From Camelus bactrianus (taxonomy: Eukaryota; Chordata; Mammalia; Artiodactyla; Camelidae): 64,000 bases of DNA. This document shows positions 46,853 to 57,937 of the stretch, piece by piece. Location: assembly GCF_048773025.1 (NCBI RefSeq), contig NC_133544.1, positions 124,001 through 188,000 on the forward strand, read 5' to 3'. Below the pieces are notes generated by a model, which was not told the DNA's origin, did no database searches, and was given only the letters and a program-made list of their open reading frames with translations. Within the stretch, counting starts at the first letter, position 1; the number at the start of each line of letters is the position of its first letter. The translations under genes and the position numbers were made by a program.

Positions 46853-49440
46853 CAACTACAGAGAAACAAAGGAGAAAAAAAGGAAAGCATGGAGATTAAA
46901 CAATATACTATTAAAAAACAAGTGGGTCAACAATGAAATCAAAGTTGAAATTAAAAAAAACCTTGAGACAAATGAATATAAAAGCACAACCACACAAAAT
47001 TTTTGGGACACAGCAAAGGCAGTGATAAGAGGGAAGTTTATAGCAATACAGGCCTTCCTCAAAAAAGAAGAACAATCTCAAATAAACCATTTAACCCACC
47101 AGCTAAAATAACTAGAAAAAGAAGAACAGAAAACCCCAAAAGGCAGCAGAAGGAAGGAAATTATAGAGATCAGGGAGGAAATAAACTAAGTAAAGATTAA
47201 AAAAAAAAAAAGTAGAAAGAAATCAATCAAACCAAAAGCTGGTTTTCTGAAAAAGTAAATAAAATCGACAAATTCTGGCCAAACTCACAATGAAGAAAAA
47301 AGAGAGAGCACAAATTAGCAAAATAAGAAAGGAAAATGGAGAAATTTCAACAAATAAAATAGAAATACAGAATATACGAGAATACTATGAAAAACTATAC
47401 GGAACCAAACTAGATAACCTAGAGGAGATGGACAAGTTTCTGGAAACATACAGTCCACCAAGACTGAACCAAGAAGAAACTGAACACTTGAACAAACTGA
47501 TCACTAGAAAGGAAATAGAAATAGCAATAAAAAACCTCCCTACAAATTAAAGTCCAGGACTGGAGAGCTTCACAGGGGAATTCTACCAAACATACAAAGA
47601 AGAACTCATACCAGTCCTTCTCAAACTCTTCCAGACAATTGAAAAGGAGGGAATACTCCCAAACTCATTCTATGAAGCCACCATCACTCTGATACCAAAA
47701 CCAGGCAAAGACACTACCGAAAAAGAGAATTACAGGACAATATCACTGATGAACATAGACGCCAAAATCCTCACCAAAATATTAGCAAATAGAATCCAAC
47801 ATAAAAAAGATTATACATCATGACCAAGTGGGGTTCATCCCTGGGACACAAGGCTGGTTCAACATATGCAAATCAATCAGTGTAATACATCACATCAACA
47901 AGAGAAAGGACAAAAACCACAGGATCATCTCAATAGATGCAGAAAAAGCATTTGATAAAATTCAACACCCATTTATGATAAAAACTCTCGCCAAAGTGGG
48001 TATAGAGGGAACATATCTCAACATCATAAAAGCTATATATGACAAACCTACAGCCAGCGTAGCACTCAACGGTGAAAAACTCAAAAGCTTCCCACTAAAA
48101 TCTGGGACAAGACAAGGATGCCCACTATCACCACTCCTATTCAACATAGTCCTGGAAGTCCTAGCCACAGCAATCAGGCAAGAGAAAGAAATAAAAGGGA
48201 TCCAAATTAGAAAAGAAGAGGTAAAAGTGTCACTATATGCCAACGACATGTTACTATATGTAGAAAACCCTAGAAGGTCCACACAAAAACTACTAGAGCT
48301 GATTGAAGAATTCAGCAAGGTAGCAGGTTACAAGATTAACATTCAAAATCAGTTGCATTTCTTTACACTTATGATGAATCAACAGAAAAAGAAAGTAAAG
48401 AAACAATCCCCTTTAAAACAGCACCCAAATTAATAACATACCTAGGAATAAACCTAACCAAGGAGGTGAAAGAATTATGCAAAGAAAACTATAAACTATT
48501 GATGAAGGAAATTAAAGAAGACTTTAAAAAATGGAAAGATATCCCATGCTCCTGGATTGGAAGAATCAATATTGTTAAAATGGTCACACTGCCCAAGGCA
48601 ATCTACAGATTGAATGCAATCCCTATCCAATTACCCAGGACATATTTCACAGAACTAGAACAAATCATAATAAAATTTACATGGAACCATCAAAGACCTA
48701 GAATTGCCAAAGCATCACTGAAGAGAAAGAAAGAGGCTGGAGGAATAACTGTCCCAGACTTCAGACAATACTATAGAGCTACGGTAATCAAAACAGCATG
48801 GTATTGGTACAAAAACAGACATACGGACCAATGGAACAGAACAGAGAGCCCAGAAATGAACCCACAAACTTTTGGTCAACTAATCTTCGACAAAGGAGGC
48901 AAGAATATACAATGGAATAAAGACAGTCTCTTCAGCAAATGGTGTTGGGAAAACTGGACAGCAGCTTGTAAAGCAGTGAAGCCAGAACACTCCCTTAACC
49001 ATACACAAAAATAAACTCCAAATGGATCAAAGACTTAAACATAAGACAAGACACAATAAACCTCCTAGAGGAAAATATAGGCAAAACATTATCTGACATA
49101 CATCTCAAAAATTTTCTCCTAGAAGAAATAAAAGCAAGAATAAACAAATGGGACCTAATGAAACTTAAAAGCTTTTGCACAAAAAGGAAACCGTAAGCAA
49201 AACAAAACAACTTATGGAATGGGAGAAAATATTTGCAAAAGATGAACTGACAAAGGGTTGAACTCCAGAATATATGAACAGCTCATAGGGCTTAATAAGA
49301 AAAAAAACATACAACCCAATCCAGAAATGGGCAGATGAGCTATTCTCCAGTGAAGACATATGAATGATCAACAGGCACATGAAAAAATGCTCAATATCAC
49401 AAATTATCAGAGAAATGCAAATCAAAAGTAGTTATCACTT
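46853..49440 (+). mobile_element. LINE-1 ORF2 internal fragment
   Basis: Begins mid-ORF2, equivalent to ~7080 in the young L1, directly after the tail of the preceding L1. It runs to the equivalent of ~9690 without a 3' UTR. The RT domain is readable at 47828-48433 ([41 protein letters not shown]). The catalytic box reads YAND instead of YADD. A further open stretch is at 48466-49014. Several stops and shifts make it inactive. Confidence 0.87.
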
Positions 49441-49479
49441 CATAATGCAAATGCAAAACAAGGTATCACTTCATAAGAG

Positions 49480-50515
49480 TCTGCTGTTGTTGGAGTAGAA
49501 GCTGCCAGGCTGTTATAAGCCACAATGTGAGCAGGGTGGGACTGGAGTGCTCCCTCGGGGAAAGGAACCACAGCAGGCTCCTGCCCTGGAGCTGTCTGCT
49601 GGGCCATGTGACTCTGTGACCCTGCCTGCCGCCTGGTGCACACGCCCGAAGAGCTCACTGTTGCTGGCGCTGCCCTCAGGGGCCAGTCCATTGTGGGAGA
49701 ACCTGTAATCCACTCAGGCCTCCCTCGGGCATGCGTGTGCAGCTCTGGCCCCAAAACTCACCAGCACGAGAACCTGCCAAAGATCCATCACTGCACCTGC
49801 TGTGGAAGCACCAGTAATGGGCTCAAATGTCAGCACAGCTTCTGCATATACAAACCCATAAATTTTGCCCACCCCAGTGGCCAGACCCTTGCTTTGCTAT
49901 AAGCATGCCAACAACAGGGCTCCTCAGGTGGACCCATGCTCCATCCTGCACACATCCCAGCCACAGGCTGGGCCACATTCCAGGCCCTTTGGGCTGTCCC
50001 CACACAGCCAAACTAAGTCTCCTCCCTGGGTCTGTTTCCTGAAGTCTGAGTTTCAGGACCCAAGCCCTGGGCAAACCAGGAGGTGTGTGTCTCAGGCTGG
50101 GATGTGCAATGAGATGACCAAGACCATCTGTGATGATCTCCCTCTTCCCCGAGGGGCACAAGGCAGCTCCCACACTTACCTCGAGCCCCTGGAGTTCTCT
50201 CCCTGTCCTGATGGGAAGACTTCCAGCCAGCAGAGGAGGCTCCCAGGATGAGGGGTCATTTCTCCTCTCATAGCTCCCTCCCGGGTTGGGGAGGGTGCAG
50301 CTTACACCCCGGTTCTTTTCTTTGCCCTGTTCCCTTTGTCATACCCTGTAATGTGGGGCTCTTTCTTGCAGCTCTGGTTGTCTCAGATCTTCTGCAGGCT
50401 GCCAGAAGGCACGCCGTGAGAACTGTTGCACACACGTAATGTGTCTGGGTGTGTCTATGGGAGAGTAGAGCCCCACGTCCCTCTACTCCACCATCTTGAC
50501 CTCCTCCCATCTCCC
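49480..50515 (-). mobile_element. LINE-1 5' UTR fragment, antisense
   Basis: The right end, CTACTCCACCATCTTGACCT (about 50479-50498), is the reverse complement of an L1 start (AAGATGGTGGAGTAG). The GC-rich body to the left is consistent with an L1 5' UTR read backwards. The subfamily differs from the copy at 3395. It lies immediately after the + strand ORF2 fragment, so the two may be a scrambled pair. Confidence 0.65.
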
Positions 50516-51244
50516 CTGGTTTCTTATAATAAAATATGAGAAGAGAGAAAACTGACTTAAAGACATAATTGATATTGGAGAAACCATAACAGGTTTGCCC
50601 AGTTTTGATAAGGAGATGACCATTGACTGCCCAACTTAACAAAACTTAGGAGTCATTTCCCTAGAGGACCTGAGGAGAAGCCAGGCCAATTTTCCACCAC
50701 AATGGAAGAACAACCCCGGGGCCACTTTGGAGCTCTTTGAGGCTGGCCCTCTCATCACAGACCAGAGTGTGAAAGCCTGAAGGCAGGATGGAGACAAAGC
50801 GGGGCCCAGCTGGCCAGCCCCGCCTCATATCAAGGGCTCTGAAAGTGGTGCGTCCTAGCCGTGCTCCTTGTCTTGATCGAGGGCTCCCCAGCCTTCACAA
50901 CCATGAGAAGTAACTTCCCATGTTTGGAAACTGCCCAGGTGGTGGCATTTCATTGTAGCCAACAGAAGCAGACCAGCGCTCTGTGACGCACCATCTCTGA
51001 CGGGTGTAAGAAGACTTGCGTCTTCCAGTTTTTCAGCTTTTTGCTTGCAGCTGCACGGGAGTGCTGACTTTTGAGCTTCTTACGTGCTCAACCAGAAACC
51101 AAAACTCTGTTTGTCATATTCGAATAATGAAGCTGTTATTTCTTTTCCTAAGATTTTACTTCTTTACTTTTGTGAGTCCCATCAGAAGTGTTGACTAAAG
51201 TCCTGCTGGCAGCTGTTTGTCTCATTCATGGCTTCCAAGGAAAG
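50516..51244. other. Non-coding stretch
   Basis: No gene or V segment seen. Confidence 0.4.
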
Positions 51245-51447
51245 TCATTTCCCTTTATTTTTCTTTTTTCATTTGTGATTCTTCCTTTAGTTTTTATTTA
51301 CTTTTTACCATTTTTTATTGATTTATAATCACTTCACACAGTTGTGTTAAATTCTAGTGCAGAGCACAATTTTTCAGCTATACATGAACATGCATATATT
51401 CGTTGTCACATTTTTTTCTCCGTGAGCTACAAGATCATTTCCCTTTA
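51245..51447 (-). mobile_element. Short 5'-truncated LINE-1 with target-site duplication
   Basis: TCATTTCCCTTTA at 51245-51257 recurs at 51435-51447. Between the repeats is a T-rich tract followed by the reverse complement of the L1 3' UTR (TTTTTTATTGATTTATAATC, TTTTTCAGCTATACATGAAC, ACATTTTTTTCTCC). It is a clean ~177-bp antisense insertion of the 3' end only. Confidence 0.85.
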
Positions 51448-51974
51448 AAGGTGATGTTCTTGGTTAATAGATAGCCTTTATCTGAATAATTAAAGCTTAT
51501 TTTCCCATGACTCTTGCATGACTTTTTCTGAGGTCCAATGACTTGAAGTTTTAAATCCAGTCATATGAACTTCAACTGATTAGTAATAAAAAAGAGCCTG
51601 CAGGGACAAAGCGGGGCCACAAAACCATGACGTGACGCCTAAGTTAATCACATCTTCACCTCTCCCAGGGGTGGAGCCTTAAGACAGTGGGTTTGAAATA
51701 GCCTGGTCAGCACTAATGTGATTGTCTACCTAACGGACTCCTTCTGTCCCCCTCAGGAAGGTGACATTGCCTGAAAGATCCACTGTTGGCAGTGACTTCC
51801 TTGATACCCCCTTCTGTTTACACGAGTTTTTCATTTTGGGCGGCCCTTCAGAGCGCCTTTCTGCCTGCCTGATGGATGCTGCCTGAGTCATGAATCATAA
51901 AGCAAATGAGATCTTTAACGTTTACACAGTTGACTTTTATTTAATTAGACAATACCGTGTTGTAACGTGTGCTT
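51448..51974. other. Non-coding stretch
   Basis: Nothing recognised. Confidence 0.4.
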
Positions 51975-52480
51975 TTCCCCCCTTAAACTTTTATTTAGTT
52001 TTATTCTTACTGAAGTATAGTCAGTTGACAATGTTGTGTCCATTTCTAGTGTACAGCACAATGTTTCAGTCCTACATACACATACATAGATTGGTTTTTA
52101 TATTCTTTTCCACTTCAGGTTACTACAAGATATTGAATATAGCTGCCTGTGCTTTGAAGAAGAAACCTTGTTTATCGATTGTATATACAGGAGTTAGGTT
52201 CCGCAAATCTCTGACTCCTAACTTGCCCCTTCCCATCCCCTTTCCCCCCAGTAACCATGGGTTTGTCTTCTGTGTCTGTGCATATGTTTCTGCTTTGACA
52301 ATAAGTTCATCTGTGTCTTTTTTTCAGATTCCACATAGGAGTGATCTCACGTGATATTTTCCTTTCTCTTTCTGGCTTACTTCACTTAGAATGATGCTCT
52401 CCAAGCCCATCCGTGTTGCTAACATGTAGTTTTCTTGTGGACAATTATGGCTGGTTCATCAACACTTCTTTAGGATGTAT
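51975..52480 (-). mobile_element. LINE-1 3' end, antisense, older subfamily
   Basis: Reverse complement of an artiodactyl-type L1 3' UTR and ORF2 end. Landmarks are TGAAGTATAGTCAGTTGACA, TTACAAGATATTGAATATAG (approximate), AGTTCATCTGTGTC and TTCACTTAGAATGATG. It is 5'-truncated and non-coding. Confidence 0.8.
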
Positions 52481-53149
52481 GCATTTGACTCCATCAGACA
52501 CACGATTCAAGGTGACCGGATCCAAATGTGGAAGTTTCCCTACACTGGCACCACTTGTCCACTGGAGAATGAGAGAAGAACAGGGCATCACGGACACTGG
52601 TCCACAGGGGCTCTGACCAACCAGGTTTGCTTTTCCAGATTCCCTACTCCTGCATCAGCACCTGCTTCTGTGACTCAGGAACCTGCCCTTTGCAGTGGCC
52701 TTCGTGATCCTGCCCTGAGGCTCTAGACTATGCTCTCCGAGGCTGGAGACCCACTGGGGCTGTAGATCAGGTGTGACCCTTCCATCATTTTAGAGGCTCA
52801 ACTAGGGGCATTAATTGTGCACCAGCCCCAGCAAACACTCCTCAGCAAAAGCCTAGGCCCTTCTAACTGTGGCATCTGGAGGGTTCTCCTTGCTGGGAGA
52901 ACATGCAAACCTGAGCTGGAAGCACTTCCCAGGCTCTGCTTTAGTTTTCTTGGCTTTTGTTCTGTTTATCAAAGCAAGACACACACCCAGGCCTTGGATT
53001 ACTGTAGCACTACCCAGTTGCCAGATACGGTGAGGAAGATAAGCTTGGGGCCCATTTCTGCAAATATCAGCCCCTGGGTATGTCACATATAGGAACAGCA
53101 CATGTGGAGGGCTTTGGGGTCGCTGTGATCCTGTAGGTGTGGCTTGTCT
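52481..53149. other. Non-coding stretch
   Basis: No gene or V text recognised. Confidence 0.4.
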
Positions 53150-53560
53150 TCAATGGGCAGCTCCGGCCAGGGGACCCTAAAGGAGAGGGGAGGCGCCTTC
53201 AGAGCCCCAAACACTCGGAACGCAACACGGGTGTCGAGTCAGTGCGCATGGCAGCTCCAGGGAAGGGGGAGCCTGGTGGTTTCATAAAATCCTTGCTTGG
53301 GGTCTCCCGCAGAGGGTGTGGGTTCAGAAAGGACAATCCACTATTTCTAGAGAGGGTGTCAGGTGCGTATGGTGTCTCAGAAGTGATCGAGCCAGGGAGC
53401 AGCCGTTAAGGCTGGACGAGGGACACTGAGTGGTAACCGCCCTGTGACCCTCCACCGTAGGGGTGGGGCTTGTCTGCAGGGGGGCTCAGGACCCACCCAG
53501 CTCAGGGTTCCAGCCCAGGAGCAGGTGCAGGGGGAGCTCAAGAGGGATTTCCTCTCCGGT
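53150..53560 (+). pseudogene. Decayed IGHV3-like segment relic
   Basis: GCAGCTCCAGGGAAGGGGGA resembles the IGHV3 FR2 codons RQAPGKG. About 70 bases on, GCAGAGGGTGTGGGTTCAGA and CAATCCACTATTTCTAGAGA resemble CDR2-FR3 ([13 protein letters not shown]). GGACACTGAGTGGTAAC is where EDTAVYY would fall. The end, AGCCCAGGAGCAGGTGCAGG, matches V 3' flanks in this window. The frame, leader and RSS are gone. It sits about 0.6 kb upstream of the IGHV7-like pseudogene. Confidence 0.5.
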
Positions 53561-54055
53561 TTCTAGTCTTTCCCTTTAAAAAAAAATCCAAAATAGAAGT
53601 TGGCAAGTGCTGCCATGGTGTCCTTAAGTGAACTATTCTATTTTAAGAACTTACTTGACTCAAGGCAGTGAAAAGCAGATTTAAAAGAGGTTCCTTGGGG
53701 CTTTGTTATCAGGAGAAGCTAGAGAGCAGGGTGACGCATGCATTCAATGAGAGCAACATTTCACGGGACACCGTAAACCCAGGATTAAGACATTCAAATA
53801 TCGGAGTCCAGAGCAGGTGCAGCCGATCTGTGTCGTTCAAAACTGCGGTCACGGCGAGAGGCTTGTTCTGCTTACGCTTGCCCCTCAGGGTGAGGAACTC
53901 GGCCGGCACGAAGGTCAGGGATGTGGCAGGGGTCACACCCTCAAACAGGCGTGAGGACGTGCGCCCTCGGCACCCCAGGACTGTGTGGGTTTGGTGCCGT
54001 CTGTTGCCTCTCCAGATGGGTCCCTTTGTGATAAGAAATATCCTGCTTTATGAAT
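53561..54055. other. 5' flank of the IGHV7-like pseudogene
   Basis: Non-coding. The 222-residue frame over 53668-54336 spans the V promoter and leader and has no recognised domain. Confidence 0.45.
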
Positions 54056-54063
54056 ATGCAAAC
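54056..54063 (+). promoter_or_regulatory. Degenerate octamer of the IGHV7-like promoter
   Basis: ATGCAAAC, one mismatch from the octamer. The context TTTATGAATATGCAAAC parallels the intact heptamer-octamer of the IGHV1 pseudogene, whose CTCATGA is here CTTTATGA. It is probably weakened. Confidence 0.7.
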
Positions 54064-54166
54064 GAGATGAGGAGTACCAGGTTGAATATACGAGGATCGG
54101 AGCCCTGCGGGCATCATCCAGCAACTCGCCCTCCTCCACAGGCGTCCTGGGAGCTCAGCCCTCACC

Positions 54167-54599
54167 ATGGACGGGACCTGGACAATCCTCTTCCTTCTGA
54201 CAGTGGTCACAGGTTAGAGGCCCTCGGTCCCTGGGTTGAGGAGGGAAGCAAGGCCAGCCAATGGGGATTCCAGCCACTCTTGCCTCTTCTCCGCAGGCGT
54301 CAGCTCCCAGGTGCAGCTGGTGCAGTCTGCGGCTGAGCTGAGGGCGCCTGGGGCCTCAGTGAAGGTCTCCTGCAAGGCTTCTGGATACACCTTCACCAGC
54401 TGTGCTGAGCTGGGTGTGACAGGCCCCTGGAAAGGGACTGGAGTCTATGGGATGGATCAACACCGACACTGGGAAGCCAACATATGCCCAGGGCTTCTCG
54501 GACCGATGTGTCTTCTCCATGGACACTTCCATCAGTACAGCCTATCTGCAGATCAGCAGCCTGAAGTCTGAGGACACGGCCACACGTTACTGTGCGAGA
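54167..54599 (+). pseudogene. IGHV7: IGHV7-like variable segment, pseudogene
   Basis: Leader exon 54167-54212 (MDGTWTILFLLTVVT) ends at a GTTAGA donor. The acceptor CCGCAG ends at 54296, L-PART2 is 54297-54307, and V starts at 54308. FR1 is [20 protein letters not shown], then [12 protein letters not shown]. Two bases are missing at the CDR1/FR2 border, where GCT ATG AGC is expected. In the restored frame FR2 has TGA for the usual Arg. The rest reads [15 protein letters not shown], then [20 protein letters not shown] and [10 protein letters not shown]. The NTxTGxPTYAQGF and [19 protein letters not shown] signatures are IGHV7 rather than IGHV1. Arg replaces Tyr before the last Cys. The V-region is 292 bp and the RSS is damaged, so it is dead on several counts. 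Confidence 0.9.
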
Positions 54600-54638
54600 G
54601 ACAGTGTGACAACCCACATCCGGAGGGTGTCTGGAACC
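54600..54638 (+). other. Damaged RSS of the IGHV7-like pseudogene
   Basis: A two-base loss leaves GACAGTG in place of CACAGTG at 54600-54606. After 23 bases the nonamer position reads TCTGGAACC (54630-54638). The first heptamer base is critical for RAG, so it is probably inactive. Confidence 0.8.
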
Positions 54639-55227
54639 CCAGAGGACAGGGCAGCTGTGCTGGGCTGGGGCAGAGACAGGAGCAACTTGGGTGCAGCCTT
54701 CCTTTGACTTCAGGTTATGAATTTAAAGCTGAGAAAACAAGGGAACCTAGCTTTGGGACTGTCAACAAACATTTTTAGTGCTAGTTTGGAAAACCAGCAC
54801 TTGGGAGGGGAGGAGTAGGGAAACAGAACACAGCACCTGTTCTGGTGCTGCTTCCTGATCTCCTTGGTGTAAATACTGTCACCGTGGGGGATGGGCATGA
54901 GGTCACTGAACACGCAGTTCTCGGAGGGTGCTGGGTCCTCTCTCCTGAGCAGCCAGCTCCCTCCCATGTGGTCAGAGACGATGACCTTCAGTCCAGTCTG
55001 TGGGTGACACCTGGAAGGACGTTGGCAGGTGGAGAAGAACACGCAGGTCCTTGACATGTCACCCACGTTGTCACTGGAAATAAGACTCGTGGTCAAGGGC
55101 GGGTGTGCAGATCTTGCGTGTAAGTGGCCGTGGCAGCTCTGAGAAAATCACCACAACAGGGGCTAAAACACGGACTTTGGAAGTCAGAACTGGGAAATCT
55201 GTTACACTGGGCCTAAATCAAAGTGTC
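54639..55227. other. IGHV7 3' flank and non-coding DNA
   Basis: Nothing else recognised. Confidence 0.45.
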
Positions 55228-56045
55228 ATCACAGGCCAGGCTTCAAGATGGTGGAGCAGAAGGAGGCAGTGCTCACCGTCTCCCACGAATACATCAGAAC
55301 CCGCGTCTGCGTCAGGAACAGTTCTCACAGACCACCTGCCGAACACGGCAGAGAGTCTCTTACGATCGCAACTACAAGGGAAAATTCCCACAAAACTCGG
55401 AAGGGGAATAAAAAGAAAAATAGAAAGGAAACTGGGGAGGGACATGTGCCCCTGGGGAGTGGGTGGCCGAGAAGGAAGAGCACCCTCTCCCTAGGACGCC
55501 CCTTCTCCCACAGGGCGGTCAGCTGGGACAGAAAGGGAGCTTCAGGGGTCGGAGGGGAGAGCAGCAACACGTGGCAGACAGAGTGGAGGGAACCTGCAGA
55601 GAGGGTCCGGGTAATCCCCAGCCCAGGACGCGGGCTGGGGGTGCAGGCCGGGACCAGGCGCTGGAGTTCAGGCCTCCGAGGACGGACGCAGGGAGAGGGC
55701 TGGGGTGGGCTGTGCAGAGATAGCCCCAGGGGGCTGGAGGGTGGTGCCTCCTGAGGCTGGGAGAGCGTGCAGAACAGCCCGGGTGCACCATAGCAGTCTC
55801 CACTGCGGGCACACGTGGAAGGAGGGGCCCTTCACAGCCCAGCCATAGCCACCGCCTCCTCCAGACCAGAGGGCAGTGCTGGGCACCAGTGTCGGCACTG
55901 CTCTCTTGTGAGTGGAGGGGCAGGGTTCAGACGCAGCCGCCTCCCCGGCTTGCTCTGGACGGGCACAGTCGCTGGTGCGTGGGTCTGTCGGCAGCTGCAC
56001 TGAGCAGTCCTATGTGACCCTGATTCACCTTTGAACTGAGTAAGC
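55228..56045 (+). mobile_element. LINE-1 5' UTR fragment
   Basis: Starts GGCTTCAAGATGGTGGAGCA and follows the GC-rich L1 5' UTR plan seen at 37028: CTCCCACGAATACATCAGA, then GGCCGAGAAGGAAGAGCACC and similar blocks. It stops before any ORF1. It is truncated at its 3' side with no tail, so it is a remnant of a larger copy. Confidence 0.75.
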
Positions 56046-57311
56046 CTCACCTCATGTGTGATGTGCAGACTTGCAGCGAGGACGCTGAGGCCCAGAGAGT
56101 CGTGCAGTTCTGAGGTGCAGCCCCCTCGTTACTCCTACTTCTCCACTTGAAAGTGCCGCTGTCGACGCAGGTACTTTAGACTCTGTGTCCTGTACCACGG
56201 GGCGTCTTACGAGAAACGTTTCCACAGACACGGAGCAGGCAGGCTTCTTCCAGCTAGGTCTCACGCTGAAGGCCTAGCTGCTCAGGTAGGACTAAAGCGG
56301 TAAGTACGTTCACAACGTAGTTTAATGACGGGGATGGGATCTTGAGCAGGACTTTCCTTTGTTTTGGGGTTGGATGTACATATATGAAAATGTAGGTAGG
56401 AAAATGCACCTTTAAATAGGAAAATACGATTTAAATTGATGAGTGGATATATTTTTGCGTCTTTCTTTGAATTTGAGATGATTGCAATGCTGTAACTTCC
56501 TTCTAGCGCATTTTCACTGATCTATGAAATTATGCGTGTGTGTGTGTAACTGTGGTCTGCTCATGTAGCTCAGCTTGTACCCAATCAGGCTGATCTGGGG
56601 ACTGTAAACACTAAGCGTGCAACTTAGAGGACCTGGAAGTCAGATCCCAATATGTTCTGGTAAGCCACTCCATTTTCTACAATGTATATATTTAACTGCA
56701 TATGAATCAGGACACATCAGTTGCACGCTTCACATCTGTGCAGGTCATTATATGTCAACTACAGTTCAGTAAAACTATGACGAATTAACAAATGCATAAT
56801 TAGAGGGAAAGATGACAGAGACGCAGACAATGGCGCAATGCGCACGTGCACAGACCTGATCCACTCCACGTGCTACCAGTAAACGCTAAATGCAGCAACT
56901 CACACACGTTCCCATGACAAGTAAGAGACTCTGCAAAGCTCACTGGGCAACACTAGCTCTGTCCTGGAGTTGCTTCATCAGAGCAGTTGGGCCCAGCGAG
57001 GAGCACAGAGAAATGAGGTTGATCTCTCCTCAAGTGTGCTCTCAGACCCGTCACGAGAAGCTCTTTGGGCCTGTTAGATTTTCAACATGAAACGGGGCTA
57101 AAACTGATAGCGACATCAAGTTCTTCGTGTGTACATATAAAAGGAAATCAGGTGACAAGTGCGAAGTGTTTATCAAAGCACAATATCATATTAAAAAAGA
57201 TAATTTCTGCAAGATTCTTGTTGGCACAGCCTGCCCAGGACAGTCCCATGTCTGGGTCACTGCCTACTCTGCAGGAGTCCAAGCCAGGAACTTGAAATAT
57301 AGTGAGATGAC
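56046..57311. other. Non-coding 5' flank of the third IGHV3
   Basis: No gene seen. From about 57290 it joins the promoter block shared by all three IGHV3 genes. Confidence 0.45.
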
Positions 57312-57319
57312 ATGCAAAT
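57312..57319 (+). promoter_or_regulatory. Octamer of the IGHV3 promoter (57-kb segment)
   Basis: ATGCAAAT in the shared IGHV3 promoter block, 122 bp before the leader ATG. Confidence 0.9.
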
Positions 57320-57441
57320 AGGGCCTCCCTCTGAGGATAAAGCCACCCAGCCCTGGACCTGCAGCTCTGAGAGAGGAGCCCCAGTCCGGGATTCCCAGCT
57401 GCTCCCATTCTCTGAGCAAGACTGAGCACAGATGACTCACC

Positions 57442-57898
57442 ATGAAGCTGGGGCTGAGCTGGGTGGTCCTGGCTGCTCTTCTACAAGGTAATTCATGGAG
57501 AACAAGAGCTACTAAGGATGTTGGTGGTCGTGAGTGAGGGAATCAGAGGACGTGTGACAGTCTCCTGACCAGGATGTCTTTGTGTTTGCAGGTGTCCAGG
57601 CTGATGTGCAGCTGGTGGAGTCTGGGGGAGGCTTGGTGCAGCCTGGGGGGTCTCTGAGACTCTCCTGTGCAGCCTCTGGATTCAGCTTCAGTAGCTACGA
57701 CATGAGCTGGGTCCGCCAGGCTCCAGGGAAGGGGCTGGAGTGGTTGTCCGGTATTTATAGTTATGGTAGTGACACATACTACGCAGACTCCGTGAAGGGC
57801 CGAATCACCATCTCTAGAGACAACGCCAAGAACGTGCTGTATCTGCAAATGAACACCCTGAAACCTGAGGACACGGCCGTGTATAACTATGCGTGAGA
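57442..57898 (+). pseudogene. IGHV3: IGHV3 subgroup variable segment lacking Cys104, with a stop at the 3' end
   Basis: Leader exon 57442-57487 ([15 protein letters not shown]) with donor GTAATT. The acceptor is TTTGCAG, ending at 57591, and the V-region is 57603-57898, 296 bp. FR1 is [23 protein letters not shown]1 is [10 protein letters not shown]2 is [17 protein letters not shown], classical VH residues. CDR2 is [10 protein letters not shown]3 is [20 protein letters not shown], then [19 protein letters not shown]. The second conserved cysteine is TAT (Tyr104) and the preceding Tyr is AAC (Asn). The third-last codon position is TGA (57894-57896). The stop is near enough to the RSS to be trimmed in V(D)J joining, but the lost disulfide cysteine would remain. 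Everything else, including promoter, splice sites and RSS, is intact. Confidence 0.92.
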
Positions 57899-57937
57899 CA
57901 CAGTGAGGGGAAGTCGGTGTGAGCCCAGACACAAACC
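57899..57937 (+). other. V-segment RSS of the 57-kb IGHV3
   Basis: Heptamer CACAGTG at 57899-57905, a 23-base spacer, then nonamer ACACAAACC at 57929-57937. Intact. Confidence 0.93.

Noticed and set aside
53668-54336. 222-residue open frame
   Set aside because: It crosses the octamer, leader and FR1 of the IGHV7-like pseudogene in a different reading frame and has no protein-like features.
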